NCBI RefSeq assembly: GCF_042435035.1
Contig: NZ_JBHMQT010000067.1
Coordinates: 34,735 to 98,734, forward strand
Direction: 5' to 3'
DNA: 64,000 nt
From: Sphaerimonospora cavernae
GTDB taxonomy: Bacteria > Actinomycetota > Actinomycetes > Streptosporangiales > Streptosporangiaceae
Position numbers and translations under genes: made by a program. Position 1 is the stretch's first letter. Every line of letters starts with the position of its first letter. A model generated the notes under the pieces. It ran no database searches. It saw nothing but the letters and a program-made list of their open reading frames with translations, and was not told the origin of the DNA. Below are positions 32,190 to 40,091 of the stretch, piece after piece.

Positions 32190-32759
32190 CTAATCGCCTT
32201 TGAGGGTGGGCGGCAGGCCCTGGTAGTGGGCGGGAGTGGGGAAGCCGTCGGGGGTGGCGCGCAGGTGGTCGGTGAGCCGCCAGCCGGTGGCCAGGCATAC
32301 GGTCAGCAGGGCACCGAGCGTGATCAGTTCTGCGGGGTGGTGGTGGCGGAGCAGTTCGGCCAGCACGATCACGGTGGCGAGCGTGACGAGGGTCAGGGCG
32401 ATGCCGCGGTGGAACCGTCCCGCCTCGGAGTGGGGCCAGGGGTCGACCGGGCGGGTGATCTCGCGGCCGTCGTCGGAGTCGGTGCACAGCATCCTGGCCG
32501 GGCAGTCGGCGCAGGCGGCCGCGGGGGCGCGGTAGCGGACCAGTCGCCGGTGGTGGTCGTATGCGTGCGGCCGCAGCAGTTGGTCTTGCGGGCAGGTCCA
32601 GTGGTCGTGGTCGGGGTCGTAGCGGAATCCCCCGGTGCGGAAGCGCTCGGTCCGGCCGTGAGCGTGCCGGGCCATCAGGTCCAGGCCGCGGGCGATGACG
32701 ATGAGCAGGGCGGCGTAGCCGCCGACGAGCAGGACTTCGGTCGTCATGATTTCGGTCAT
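32190..32759 (-). CDS. Cysteine-rich membrane protein next to nitric oxide reductase
   Basis: The protein has 189 residues. One membrane helix is near the N terminus and two follow at about residues 118-138 and 143-163. Between them, a segment with Cys56, Cys83, Cys86 and Cys92 reads FRYDPDHDHWTCPQDQLL and later ACADCPARMLCT. The spacing C-x26-C-x2-C-x5-C and the surrounding residues closely resemble the zinc-binding loop of IS1182-type transposases, but no catalytic DDE part is present. It starts 7 nt after the reductase stop, so it is probably cotranscribed. Its role may be metal binding or assembly for the reductase; the function is not known to me. Confidence 0.7.
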   Translation of the reverse strand: MTEIMTTEVLLVGGYAALLIVIARGLDLMARHAHGRTERFRTGGFRYDPDHDHWTCPQDQLLRPHAYDHHRRLVRYRAPAAACADCPARMLCTDSDDGREITRPVDPWPHSEAGRFHRGIALTLVTLATVIVLAELLRHHHPAELITLGALLTVCLATGWRLTDHLRATPDGFPTPAHYQGLPPTLKGD

Positions 32760-32766
32760 GGCCGCC

Positions 32767-35067
32767 TCACCTGCCGGCCGGTCCGGTGATCTCGGTGAAG
32801 AGACGGTCTTCCGGCTCTCCGGGGGTGGCGGGTTTGGCCTTGGCGGCGTGGCGCAGGCCGAGCCAGGTGATGTAGAGGAACGGCAGCGCTCCGCCGACGA
32901 TGAACAGTGCGTCGCCGGGCAGGCGGAGCCACTCGATCAGGCTGTTCGTCGGGTTGGTGAGGTATTTGAGGCTGCGTGCGTGCCAGTAGCCGGTGTGGAC
33001 GGCGTGGTAGAGCTGCAGGATGCCGACCGGCAGGAGGGTGGCGAAGCACATCCAGGCCAGGCCGATGTTGAGGGACCAGAAGGAGATCTTGGCCAGGCGG
33101 TCCGGCCAGAGCCGGGGCGGGATCATGTAGCGCAGGCAGAACAGTGCCATCGCGATGGCGAGCATGCCGTACACGCCCATCATGGAGCCGTGGGCGTGGT
33201 TGGCGGTGAGACCGGTGCCGATCTCATAGTAGGAAACGATGGGCAGGTTGACCAGGAAGCCGAAGATGCCCGCGCCGAGGAAGTTCCAGAAGCCGACGGC
33301 GACGAGGAACATGACGGCCCAGCGGTGTGGGAACGGCGTGGGTGAGGTGGACTCCTGGCGGGCGCCGAGCTGCAGGAAGCTCCACGCCTCGACGGTGAGG
33401 AAGGTGAGCGGGATGACCTCGGCCGCGGAGAAGAAGGCGCCCAGGGCCATGTGCTGGGCCGGTTCGCCGCTGAAGTAGAGGTGGTGCATGGTGCCGATGA
33501 CGCCGCCGACGGAGTACAGCACGATGTCGAGGTAGACGACGGTGAGGGCGACCTTCTCGCGGACGACGCCGAGTAGTACGAAGATGTAGGCGACCATCAC
33601 GGTGGTGAACAGTTCCAGGAAGTCCTCCACCCACAGGTGTACCACCCAGAAGCGCCAGAAGTCGGCGGAGGTGAAGGTGTCCTGCGTACGGCTGAGCAGG
33701 CCGACGGCGTAGATGACCGGGATGGCGAGGGCGGCCCAGAAGAACATCCAGGGCAGGTTGCCGCGGTGTTCGCCGCGCAGCCGGCCGCGCAGGCCCCGCC
33801 ACAGGATGAAGGCCCACAGGCCCATGCCGGCGGTGAGCAGGATCTGCCACAGGCGGGCCAGGTCGAGGTATTCGTACTGGTTGGCGCCGATGAACTGGGC
33901 ACTGGCGGGCACCATGCCGCGGATGCTGAAGAACTCCCCCAGCAGGCTGCCGACGACCACGATGACCAGCGCGCCGAGCAGGATCAGCGACAGGCGGTCC
34001 TGGCCGCGGGGTTCCCGCCTGGCGATGATGGGCGCGAGGAAGATGCCGGCGGCCAGGAAGGCGGCCGCCACCCAGAACAGCGCCATCTGCAGGTGCCAGG
34101 TCCGGGTGAGGTTGTACGGCAGGAGCCGGGCCAGGTCGATTCCGAAGAAGCTGCCGAGGTCGGCGCGGTAGTGCTCGGAGGCGCCGCCGAGGAGCGACTG
34201 CGCCACGAACAGTGCGGCGACCACGAAGAAGAAGAGTGCGGTGACCCGCTGGGCGGGGGTGAGTGCGACCTCGCCGGGTTGACGGAACGACAGGGTGTCG
34301 GCCTGTCGGCCGCGCCAGCCGAGCCGGTCTCCGTAGCGGCCGTAAACGCCGAACAGGGCGCCGATGCCGCCCAGTAGCGCGATGAGGGACAGCACGCTCC
34401 AGACGATGTTCTCGGCGGTGGGTTTGTTGCCGACCAGTGGTTCTGGGGGCCAGGAGTTGGTGTAGGAGTGGTCGGCTCCGGGTCGGTGGGCGGCGGCGGC
34501 CCAGGCCGACCAGGCGAAGTAGGAGGTGAGCTGGTGGATCTCGGCGGAGTCGGTGATGGCATGGGGCAGCAGGCCCTTGCCGGTGGTCGGGTCGCCGAAG
34601 AAGTCGGCGTAGTGCCGTTCGTTGGCGAGGTAGGCGGTGGTCTGAGGGCCGCTGAAGGCCAGGGTCTGGGTGGCGGGGTCGTAGCGGTTGGCCTGGAAGT
34701 CGGCGATGAGGGCGGTGTCGCCGCCGGGTTCGTTCGGCCGGGCGATGGTGGCCGCGCGGTGCAGGTAGTCGGCGGTGAAGTCGGGGCCGAGGTAGGCGCC
34801 GTGGCCGAAGATCGATCCGTACTCCATCAGGCCGGCGCGCAGGAACACCTGCTGGCCCGCGGTGACGTCCTCGCCGGTGAACAGGACCTGTCCCTTGTCG
34901 TCGACGACCTGCCGCGGGATGGGCGGTTCATCCCGGTAGGTGAGGTAGGCCAGCACGCCCAGGACGAGGAATCCGAACAGGATGACGAGGACGGCGACTT
35001 GGACCCAGGCTTTGTGGATCAGTAACCGACCGTGGGGCACGGCATCCGTGGAAGGTGGTGCGGTCAT
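32767..35067 (-). CDS. norZ: Quinol-dependent nitric oxide reductase (qNOR)
   Basis: The protein has 766 residues from the ATG at 35067. The N-terminal extension with one helix and a periplasmic domain (GSIFGHGAYLGPDFTADYLH) marks the single-subunit quinol type, which lacks a cytochrome c site. The catalytic subunit shows heme-copper oxidase helices with conserved histidines: YNLTRTWHLQMALFWVAAAF, WVVHLWVEDFLELFTTVMVA, and ANHAHGSMMGVYGMLAIAMA. It reduces 2 NO to N2O with electrons from the quinol pool and so detoxifies NO. GAGGTGA stands 5 nt before this ATG; a GTG at 35076 is also possible. The regulator is not obvious; the divergent AraC gene is one candidate. Confidence 0.94.
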   Translation of the reverse strand: MTAPPSTDAVPHGRLLIHKAWVQVAVLVILFGFLVLGVLAYLTYRDEPPIPRQVVDDKGQVLFTGEDVTAGQQVFLRAGLMEYGSIFGHGAYLGPDFTADYLHRAATIARPNEPGGDTALIADFQANRYDPATQTLAFSGPQTTAYLANERHYADFFGDPTTGKGLLPHAITDSAEIHQLTSYFAWSAWAAAAHRPGADHSYTNSWPPEPLVGNKPTAENIVWSVLSLIALLGGIGALFGVYGRYGDRLGWRGRQADTLSFRQPGEVALTPAQRVTALFFFVVAALFVAQSLLGGASEHYRADLGSFFGIDLARLLPYNLTRTWHLQMALFWVAAAFLAAGIFLAPIIARREPRGQDRLSLILLGALVIVVVGSLLGEFFSIRGMVPASAQFIGANQYEYLDLARLWQILLTAGMGLWAFILWRGLRGRLRGEHRGNLPWMFFWAALAIPVIYAVGLLSRTQDTFTSADFWRFWVVHLWVEDFLELFTTVMVAYIFVLLGVVREKVALTVVYLDIVLYSVGGVIGTMHHLYFSGEPAQHMALGAFFSAAEVIPLTFLTVEAWSFLQLGARQESTSPTPFPHRWAVMFLVAVGFWNFLGAGIFGFLVNLPIVSYYEIGTGLTANHAHGSMMGVYGMLAIAMALFCLRYMIPPRLWPDRLAKISFWSLNIGLAWMCFATLLPVGILQLYHAVHTGYWHARSLKYLTNPTNSLIEWLRLPGDALFIVGGALPFLYITWLGLRHAAKAKPATPGEPEDRLFTEITGPAGR

Positions 35068-35238
35068 CTGACTCACCTCGCTCCAGCGTGCGACGAAAGG
35101 CGTTTAACTCAGCGTTGACCAGCGAGGTTTATGGGGATAAGGGGATCTCAGTCATAAGTCGGTCATCTTGTCGGCACCTGTGCGAACCAGAAGCGTACGG
35201 TGCGCCGGCTGATGGAGATCCGCGGGATACTGCAGGGC

Positions 35239-35952
35239 ATGTACCTGGAAAGGGCGTCGCGAGTGCCTGGGGCGGTGCTGTGGTGGCGGTTCCCATCAGT
35301 GCCCCACGGTGTGCAGCGGGTGCTCCCCGACGGATGCACCGACGTGATCTGGGCCGACGGCGAGCTGCTGGTGGCCGGACCGGACACGCGGGCGCATCTG
35401 ACGCGGGACCGGGTGGACTGCTATGTCGGGCTGCGCTTCGCGCCCGGCACGGGCCCCGCCGTCTTCGGGGCGCCCGCGCACGAGTTGCGTGACCGGCGGA
35501 TCCCCCTGGCCGACCTGTGGCCGTCCGGGCAGGTGCGGCGGCTGGCCGACCGGCTGAACGCCGACCAGCCGGACCGGCCGGGCCGAGGGGTGTCCGCCTC
35601 GCTCGGCGTGGCGCTGGAAGAGATGTCGCTGCGCCGCCTGTCCCTGTCGGATGGCCCGGATCCGATGTCGGCCTGGATCGTGGCCCGGGTGCGTGCCGGC
35701 GCTCCGGTCGCCGAGATCGCCGACGGCGCAGGTCTCAGTGAGCGCCAGCTGCACCGGCGGTGCCTGAGCGCCTTCGGTTACGGACCCCGGACGCTGGGCC
35801 GCATCCTGCGGATGAACCGGGCGCTCGACATGGCTCGCACCGGCACCGCTTTCGCGGCCGTGGCGGCGACCGCGGGATACGCCGACCAGGCTCACCTCGC
35901 CCGCGAAGTGCGCTCCCTGGCCGGAGCGCCGCTCACCGTACTGGTCAGGTAG
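35239..35952 (+). CDS. AraC family transcriptional regulator
   Basis: The protein has 237 residues from the ATG at 35239. The N-terminal part (VPGAVLWWRFPSVP, VLPDGCTDVIWADGELLVAG) matches DUF6597, common in AraC-type proteins that sense small ligands. The C-terminal HTH pair includes APVAEIADGAGLSERQLHRR and FAAVAATAGYADQAHLAREV. It is divergent from the nitric oxide reductase gene, with 171 bp between. Its target may be its own gene or the reductase. Two in-frame starts further upstream (35200, 35212) have no better ribosome site. Confidence 0.88.
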   Translation: MYLERASRVPGAVLWWRFPSVPHGVQRVLPDGCTDVIWADGELLVAGPDTRAHLTRDRVDCYVGLRFAPGTGPAVFGAPAHELRDRRIPLADLWPSGQVRRLADRLNADQPDRPGRGVSASLGVALEEMSLRRLSLSDGPDPMSAWIVARVRAGAPVAEIADGAGLSERQLHRRCLSAFGYGPRTLGRILRMNRALDMARTGTAFAAVAATAGYADQAHLAREVRSLAGAPLTVLVR

Positions 35953-36346
35953 CGGGCGTCAGCGGCGCGAAGAGGTCGACTCCGTTGCCGTCCGGGTCGT
36001 GCACGACCGCGTAGCGCTGCCCCCAGAACGCGTCCCAGGGCGGACGGTGCCCTTCGTGTCCGGCGTCGACCAGATCGGCGTAGGTCTGGTCGACCTCCTC
36101 TGGATCGGCGCAGCGGAAGGCGAGGCTGATCCGGGAGTCGCCGGCGGGGGGCGTCCAGACCGGGTCGAAGGAGCGGATCGTCTCGACGGTGTCCCAGGCC
36201 AGGCGCAGCCCGCCGGGCAGGGTCACCTCGACATGTGGCTCGGTGTCGGCCGTGGCGGGGATGTCGAGACCGAGCCGCCGGTAGAACGCGAGGGACTTGC
36301 CCATGTCGGCCACGACGAGGCCGACCAGGTCGAAAGCAGGTGCCAT
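35945..36346 (-). CDS. VOC family protein (glyoxalase/bleomycin-resistance fold)
   Basis: The 133-residue protein has two beta-alpha-beta modules: FDLVGLVVADMGKSLAFYRR with LGLDIP, and later DAFWGQRYAVVHDPDGNGVD, which is the usual C-terminal VOC motif. The family includes dioxygenases, glyoxalases and antibiotic-binding proteins; which applies cannot be told. It overlaps the AraC gene by 8 bp at the stop codons. Confidence 0.9.
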   Translation of the reverse strand: MAPAFDLVGLVVADMGKSLAFYRRLGLDIPATADTEPHVEVTLPGGLRLAWDTVETIRSFDPVWTPPAGDSRISLAFRCADPEEVDQTYADLVDAGHEGHRPPWDAFWGQRYAVVHDPDGNGVDLFAPLTPAT

Positions 36347-36484
36347 GGCGGTCACGCTAGGGCACCCGCCGGCCGTACGTCTTGAACGATTCGGACATCG
36401 ATCGGACGGCCGCCGCCGTGCGTGCCCGGGTCCATCGGCGGCTATGTCCGCCAGAAGGGGCCCGAGCGTCGCCACCGCTCGTTT

Positions 36485-37084
36485 TCACCCGATCGCGCCG
36501 AGGGCGCGGATGATCACCTCGGCGGCGCGTTCCCGGCCCTGCGGCCGGGCCTCGACGATGTCCTCCAGCCACAGCCCGGACAGCACGGCTGTGACGAAGC
36601 GGACCTCTGCGCGGCCGCCGGGGTGGCCGGCCCGGTGCAGCACGGATGCGACGATCTCGTCGCATCCGTCGGTCCAGGCGCGGGCGACGCTCTGCAGCGC
36701 GGGGTCGCGGCCGGCCTGCAGGTACAGCTCCCACAAGCCGAGTTGCCGTGGACGGTCGAGGGCGTACACGGTGGCGAGGATCTCCGCGAGCCGCTCGGGT
36801 GGAGCGGCGGGCATGGCATCCAGATAGGCGCGCATCTGGTCGAGCTCCCGCTCCACCAGCAGGGCGAACGCCTCGGTCAGGAGCTGGTCGCGGCAGGAGA
36901 AGTAGTAGGAGGTGGCCGCGAGCGGCAGGCCGGCCCGCTGGGCGACCGCGCGGTGGGTCACGGCGGTGAAGCCGCCCTCTCCCAGTAGGTCGACCGCCGC
37001 CTCCAGCAGCGCCTCGCGGCGACGCATCGCCCGTTCCTGCGGGCGGCGCCCGCCGCCGGCGACCTGATCCCGGTCCGGCGCCAT
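36485..37084 (-). CDS. TetR family regulator, probably of the SMR transporter
   Basis: The protein has 199 residues from the ATG at 37084. The HTH is FTAVTHRAVAQRAGLPLAAT followed by SYYFSCRDQLLTEAF, a normal TetR module at residues 38-70. The C-terminal ligand domain is of standard length. AGGA lies just before the ATG. It is downstream of the SMR gene by 118 bp on the same strand, an arrangement common for SMR pumps. A candidate operator lies before the SMR gene. Confidence 0.85.
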   Translation of the reverse strand: MAPDRDQVAGGGRRPQERAMRRREALLEAAVDLLGEGGFTAVTHRAVAQRAGLPLAATSYYFSCRDQLLTEAFALLVERELDQMRAYLDAMPAAPPERLAEILATVYALDRPRQLGLWELYLQAGRDPALQSVARAWTDGCDEIVASVLHRAGHPGGRAEVRFVTAVLSGLWLEDIVEARPQGRERAAEVIIRALGAIG

Positions 37085-37202
37085 TTCCTGCTCTGGCCTC
37101 CCTGTGCTCCGGCCTCCATCTGGCTGGGGACCGCCGCCGACAACTCTCTCGGCGGAGGCCCGCCGGGTCAAACGATCAGGCGGCGGCTCTGCGGACAGAA
37201 GG

Positions 37203-37526
37203 TCAGTTGGTTCCGGCAAGGTTGAGGACGACGACGCCGCAGATGATCAGCGCGATGCCCGCGATCTTGGCGAGGTTCATTGCCTCACCGAAGAACAGTG
37301 CTCCGATCAGGGCGATCGTGGCCGTGCCGATGCCCGCCCAGATCGCGTATGCGAAGCCGACCGGCATCTGCAGCTTGAGCGCCTGGGCCAGCAGGACGAA
37401 CGAGGCGATGTAGCAGACGGTGACCACGGCGCTCCACCCCAGCCGGGTCAGTCCATCGCTCAGCTTCAGGGCGGAGGTGGCCACGACCTCCGAGGCGATC
37501 GCACCGGCGAGCAGAAGCCAGGCCAT
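37203..37526 (-). CDS. Small multidrug resistance (SMR) transporter
   Basis: The protein has 107 residues and four helices. The essential glutamate is Glu13 in GAIASEVVATSALKLSDG, matching Glu14 of EmrE. PVGFAYAIWAGIGTATIAL is the third-helix signature, and GEAMNLAKIAGIALIICGVV the fourth. It works as a dimer exchanging protons for cationic drugs or guanidinium. The gene leads a probable two-gene unit with the TetR gene. Confidence 0.94.
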   Translation of the reverse strand: MAWLLLAGAIASEVVATSALKLSDGLTRLGWSAVVTVCYIASFVLLAQALKLQMPVGFAYAIWAGIGTATIALIGALFFGEAMNLAKIAGIALIICGVVVLNLAGTN

Positions 37527-37567
37527 GGAACCCCTCTCATTAAACAGAACGCTTGTCCCACTTTAAA
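37527..37567. promoter_or_regulatory. Candidate operator before the SMR gene
   Basis: A stretch beginning CATTAAACAG and ending CACTTTAAATG, with CATT/AATG and AAA/TTT arms, lies directly before the SMR start. It is clearly AT-richer than its surroundings. The inner ACA...TGT arms look TetR-like, but the symmetry is weak. Confidence 0.3.
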
Positions 37568-37650
37568 TGTCGGTCAACGTCCTGGCGAGAGCCTTCCTGT
37601 CGGGGACTCCAGCTATCCCGTTCGGCGTGGGCGCTTGGCGGGAGGGTCGA

Positions 37651-38757
37651 ATGCGTGTTCTACTGATCTCTATGCGTGGCGACGCCTCTCCCGCGACGGC
37701 GGCTCCGGCGGTGCAGCACCCCGTCCACCGGCCCGTTGAACAGCCCGTGCAGCAGTCGCTGCTCGAGGGTGCGCTCGACGGTTCCGAGGCAGGTGCGGCG
37801 ACGTCGCAGGAGGCCTTGCGGCCGATCGAGCGGCGGGCGGTCACCCGGATGTTCGGCGATGTCACCTGCCTGGAGGTGGCGGCGCGGACCGCGATCGATC
37901 GGGTCCCCGAGACCGCCGGGCTGCCCCACCGGTGGGCGGCGAGCCCCTACCGGGGATGCGAGACCGGGTGCCGCCACTGCTCGGCCCGGCGCGGCCACCG
38001 CTATCTCGGGCTGGACCCCGGAGAGGACTTCGCCACCCACATCGTGGTGAAGACCGACCTGGCCGACCGGTTACGCCGCGAGCTCGGCTCATCCCGCTGG
38101 TCCGGCGACGGCGTGGCGCTCGGCCTCAACGGAGACTGCTATCAGGCGGTGGAGGAGACGTATCGCCTGATGCCGGGTGTCATCCGGGCCCTGGCCGACG
38201 CCGGAAACCCCTTCACTGTGCTGACCAGGAGCCCGCTCGTCCTGCGCGACCTCGACCTGCTGCGTGAGGCAGCCAAGGTGACCCAGGTCGGCGCGGCCGT
38301 GTCGGTGGGCTTTGTCGACGATCGGGTGCGCCGGGCCGTCGAGCCGAGAGCGGCCACTCCGCAGCGGCGGCTTGAGGTCTGCGCCGCGCTCAACGACGCG
38401 GGAATCCCCTGCGGGGTGCTGATGGCGCCGATCCTGCCGCTCATCACCGACTCCACCGACCATCTGCAGGCCACCGTCCGGCGGGCCGCCGAGGCGGGGG
38501 CGGTCAGCGTGACACCGCTGGTCCTGCGTCTGTCCGCCGGTGTCCGCGAGTGGTACCTGGGGTGGCTGGCGCGTGAGCATCCCGGCCTCGTGCCGCGTTA
38601 CCAGGCGCTGTACGGCAGGGGCCAGGTCGCCGATGCCGCCTATCGGGCCAGGGTGGCCGAGCAGGTGCGGGCCCTGGCCGAGATGTACGGCATCGGCCGC
38701 TCGGCCCGGCGCTGGCGCCGCCGCCGCTCCCCCGCCCGCCAGCTCGCCCTGGTGTGA
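37651..38757 (+). CDS. Rv2578c family radical SAM protein (SPL-like)
   Basis: The protein has 368 residues from the ATG at 37651, which has GGGAGGG 5 nt upstream. The cluster motif is CETGCRHC (Cx3Cx2C) in ASPYRGCETGCRHCSARRGH near residue 120, then YLGLDPGEDFATHIVVKTDL, which is characteristic of this group. The TIM-barrel follows, with APILPLITDSTDH near 265. The N-terminal part is Ala/Pro-rich and does not match the family. Members resemble spore photoproduct lyase, but the reaction is not known. The C terminus is very rich in arginine. Confidence 0.9.
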   Translation: MRVLLISMRGDASPATAAPAVQHPVHRPVEQPVQQSLLEGALDGSEAGAATSQEALRPIERRAVTRMFGDVTCLEVAARTAIDRVPETAGLPHRWAASPYRGCETGCRHCSARRGHRYLGLDPGEDFATHIVVKTDLADRLRRELGSSRWSGDGVALGLNGDCYQAVEETYRLMPGVIRALADAGNPFTVLTRSPLVLRDLDLLREAAKVTQVGAAVSVGFVDDRVRRAVEPRAATPQRRLEVCAALNDAGIPCGVLMAPILPLITDSTDHLQATVRRAAEAGAVSVTPLVLRLSAGVREWYLGWLAREHPGLVPRYQALYGRGQVADAAYRARVAEQVRALAEMYGIGRSARRWRRRRSPARQLALV

Positions 38758-38986
38758 GGGTCCTCATTTCGCCGTCTCCGAGACGCCCGCGTTCGTTGGG
38801 CGTGCGGTCACGGCGCTCGCCGCCGACCCGCAGGTGGGCCGGTGGAACGGGCAGTCGCTGTCGAGCGGGCAGCTCGCTCAGGTGTACGGCTTCACCGATG
38901 TGGACGGCAGCCGGCCGGAGGCCTGGCGGTACATGGACGAAGTCCAGGACGCCGGCAAGCCCGCCGACGTGACCGGCTACCGCTGA
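38758..38986 (+). pseudogene. C-terminal fragment of a short-chain dehydrogenase
   Basis: The frame ending at 38986 reads ETPAFVGRAVTALAADPQ, then LSSGQLAQVYGFTDVDGS and RPEAWRYMDEVQDAGKPAD. This block closes many actinomycete SDR oxidoreductases after the Rossmann fold. The TGxxxGIG and YxxxK parts, about 200 residues, are missing, and upstream DNA is already the radical SAM gene. It is a remnant without a start codon. Confidence 0.7.
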
Positions 38987-39017
38987 GGTAGCCGACGAGA
39001 GCGACGCATCTTCGCTG

Positions 39018-39362
39018 CTACCCTGTCACCCTGCGGGATGCGCGAGGCATGTCGAGGACCATGAGGGATTCACCGAAATCCGCCACGATCTTGAGCTGTC
39101 CGCCGAGCGCGGCCACATATGCCGCCAAGGTGGCCACCTCACTGACCACTCCGTTCTCGATTTGTGAGATGCGCGCCTGGGAGACGCCCATGGCCTGCGC
39201 GACGTCCTCCTGGCGCAGGCCACGCCTGCGCCTGGCCTCGGCCAATTGATGAGCACGTTGCCGTGCGATCAACTCCGCACGGCGTTCGGCTACGTCGCTT
39301 TCATCCTCGGGTCGGATCAGCTCGCCACGGAGCTCGGCCCAGGTCACCGCATCGTCTGTCAC
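39018..39362 (-). CDS. XRE-family antitoxin (HigA-like)
   Basis: The protein has 114 residues. The helix-turn-helix is RGLRQEDVAQAMGVSQARIS at residues 51-70, followed by QIENGVVSEVATLAAYVAAL, the common form of HigA-like antitoxins. The GTG start at 39362 overlaps the toxin stop (GTGA). It should neutralise the toxin by binding and repress the operon by DNA binding. Toxin before antitoxin is the HigBA order. Confidence 0.88.
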   Translation of the reverse strand: MTDDAVTWAELRGELIRPEDESDVAERRAELIARQRAHQLAEARRRRGLRQEDVAQAMGVSQARISQIENGVVSEVATLAAYVAALGGQLKIVADFGESLMVLDMPRASRRVTG

Positions 39363-39721
39363 GACTCCCTCTCTTTCAGGTATCGGGCGAAGCGAACCTC
39401 CGCTGTCTTGATCGCGATGTCGTACCAGCCGTTCCAATTGCTGGACTTGTCTCCCGCGACCAGAAAGACAGCCTGACGCCAGGGGTCGAAAACGAACAAC
39501 AATCGCACCTCGCTTCGCCCGCTGGATCCAGGACGAAGCTCCTTGAGATTGCGGATCGTGGAGCCTTGAAGCGTGTCGACCAACGGTCTGCCGAGGCCGG
39601 GGCCTTCTTCGGCGATACGATCCAGGGCGGCAGCGATCAAGATGAGCGTCTGACGATCCATCCTCCGCAGCTCATGAAGCCAGTCTCGAACTTCTGGGAC
39701 GATCACTATCTGCCAACTCAC
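39359..39721 (-). CDS. RelE/HigB-like toxin
   Basis: The protein has 120 residues. The RelE fold is suggested by WQIVIVPEVRDWLHELRRMD, GPGLGRPLVDTLQGSTIRNL with KELRP, and EVRLLFVFDPWRQAVFLVAG, the phage-derived Gp49-like/HigB pattern. It is expected to cleave mRNA on the ribosome. It is first in the operon. The upstream 40 bp are AT-rich (ATAATAAATTTCTTATG on the plus strand) and probably hold the operator/promoter. Confidence 0.88.
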   Translation of the reverse strand: MSWQIVIVPEVRDWLHELRRMDRQTLILIAAALDRIAEEGPGLGRPLVDTLQGSTIRNLKELRPGSSGRSEVRLLFVFDPWRQAVFLVAGDKSSNWNGWYDIAIKTAEVRFARYLKERES

Positions 39722-39847
39722 CCCAGGATAATAAATTTCTTATGTTGATCCAAGTGCTGTTTCGGCAACTCCTTGCATGTGTTCTGTCACGGAGAGGAGT
39801 GCGAGGGGGTTCACTTCCCCGACAAAAGAGGCAGTGGGGGGTGCAGA

Positions 39848-39853
39848 TAAACT
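39848..39853 (+). promoter_or_regulatory. -10 box of leaderless small membrane protein gene
   Basis: TAAACT is followed by 6 nt and the ATG at 39860. No ribosome binding site intervenes. Confidence 0.45.
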
Positions 39854-39859
39854 AAAAGT

Positions 39860-40039
39860 ATGTTCTACCGCAAGCCGCTCGAAGAGCGCATCGCCGAGCG
39901 GGTGGCCAAGCGGCCGCCGCTGAAAGAGGGCAAGCACTTCGAGCATCGCCCTGCGTTGATCGTGTTCTGCGTCATCATCGCCATCGCCCTGGTGAAGGTC
40001 GCCGGCGCGTTCGTGCTCATGTATTACGACGTGTTCTGA
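39860..40039 (+). CDS. Small single-pass membrane protein (59 aa)
   Basis: The 59-residue frame starts MFYRKPLEERIAERVAKRPP and has one membrane helix, LIVFCVIIAIALVKVAGAFVL (about residues 34-54), followed by MYYDVF. The basic N-terminal half suggests a cytoplasmic inside. A -10 box TAAACT sits 6 nt before the ATG, so the gene is probably leaderless. I do not recognise the family. It is convergent with the L,D-transpeptidase gene. Confidence 0.7.
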   Translation: MFYRKPLEERIAERVAKRPPLKEGKHFEHRPALIVFCVIIAIALVKVAGAFVLMYYDVF

Positions 40040-40091
40040 TCCCGGGTCGTGCCCGGGACGTCCGGGCCCGGGCCGAGTCCTGCCGATGTGA

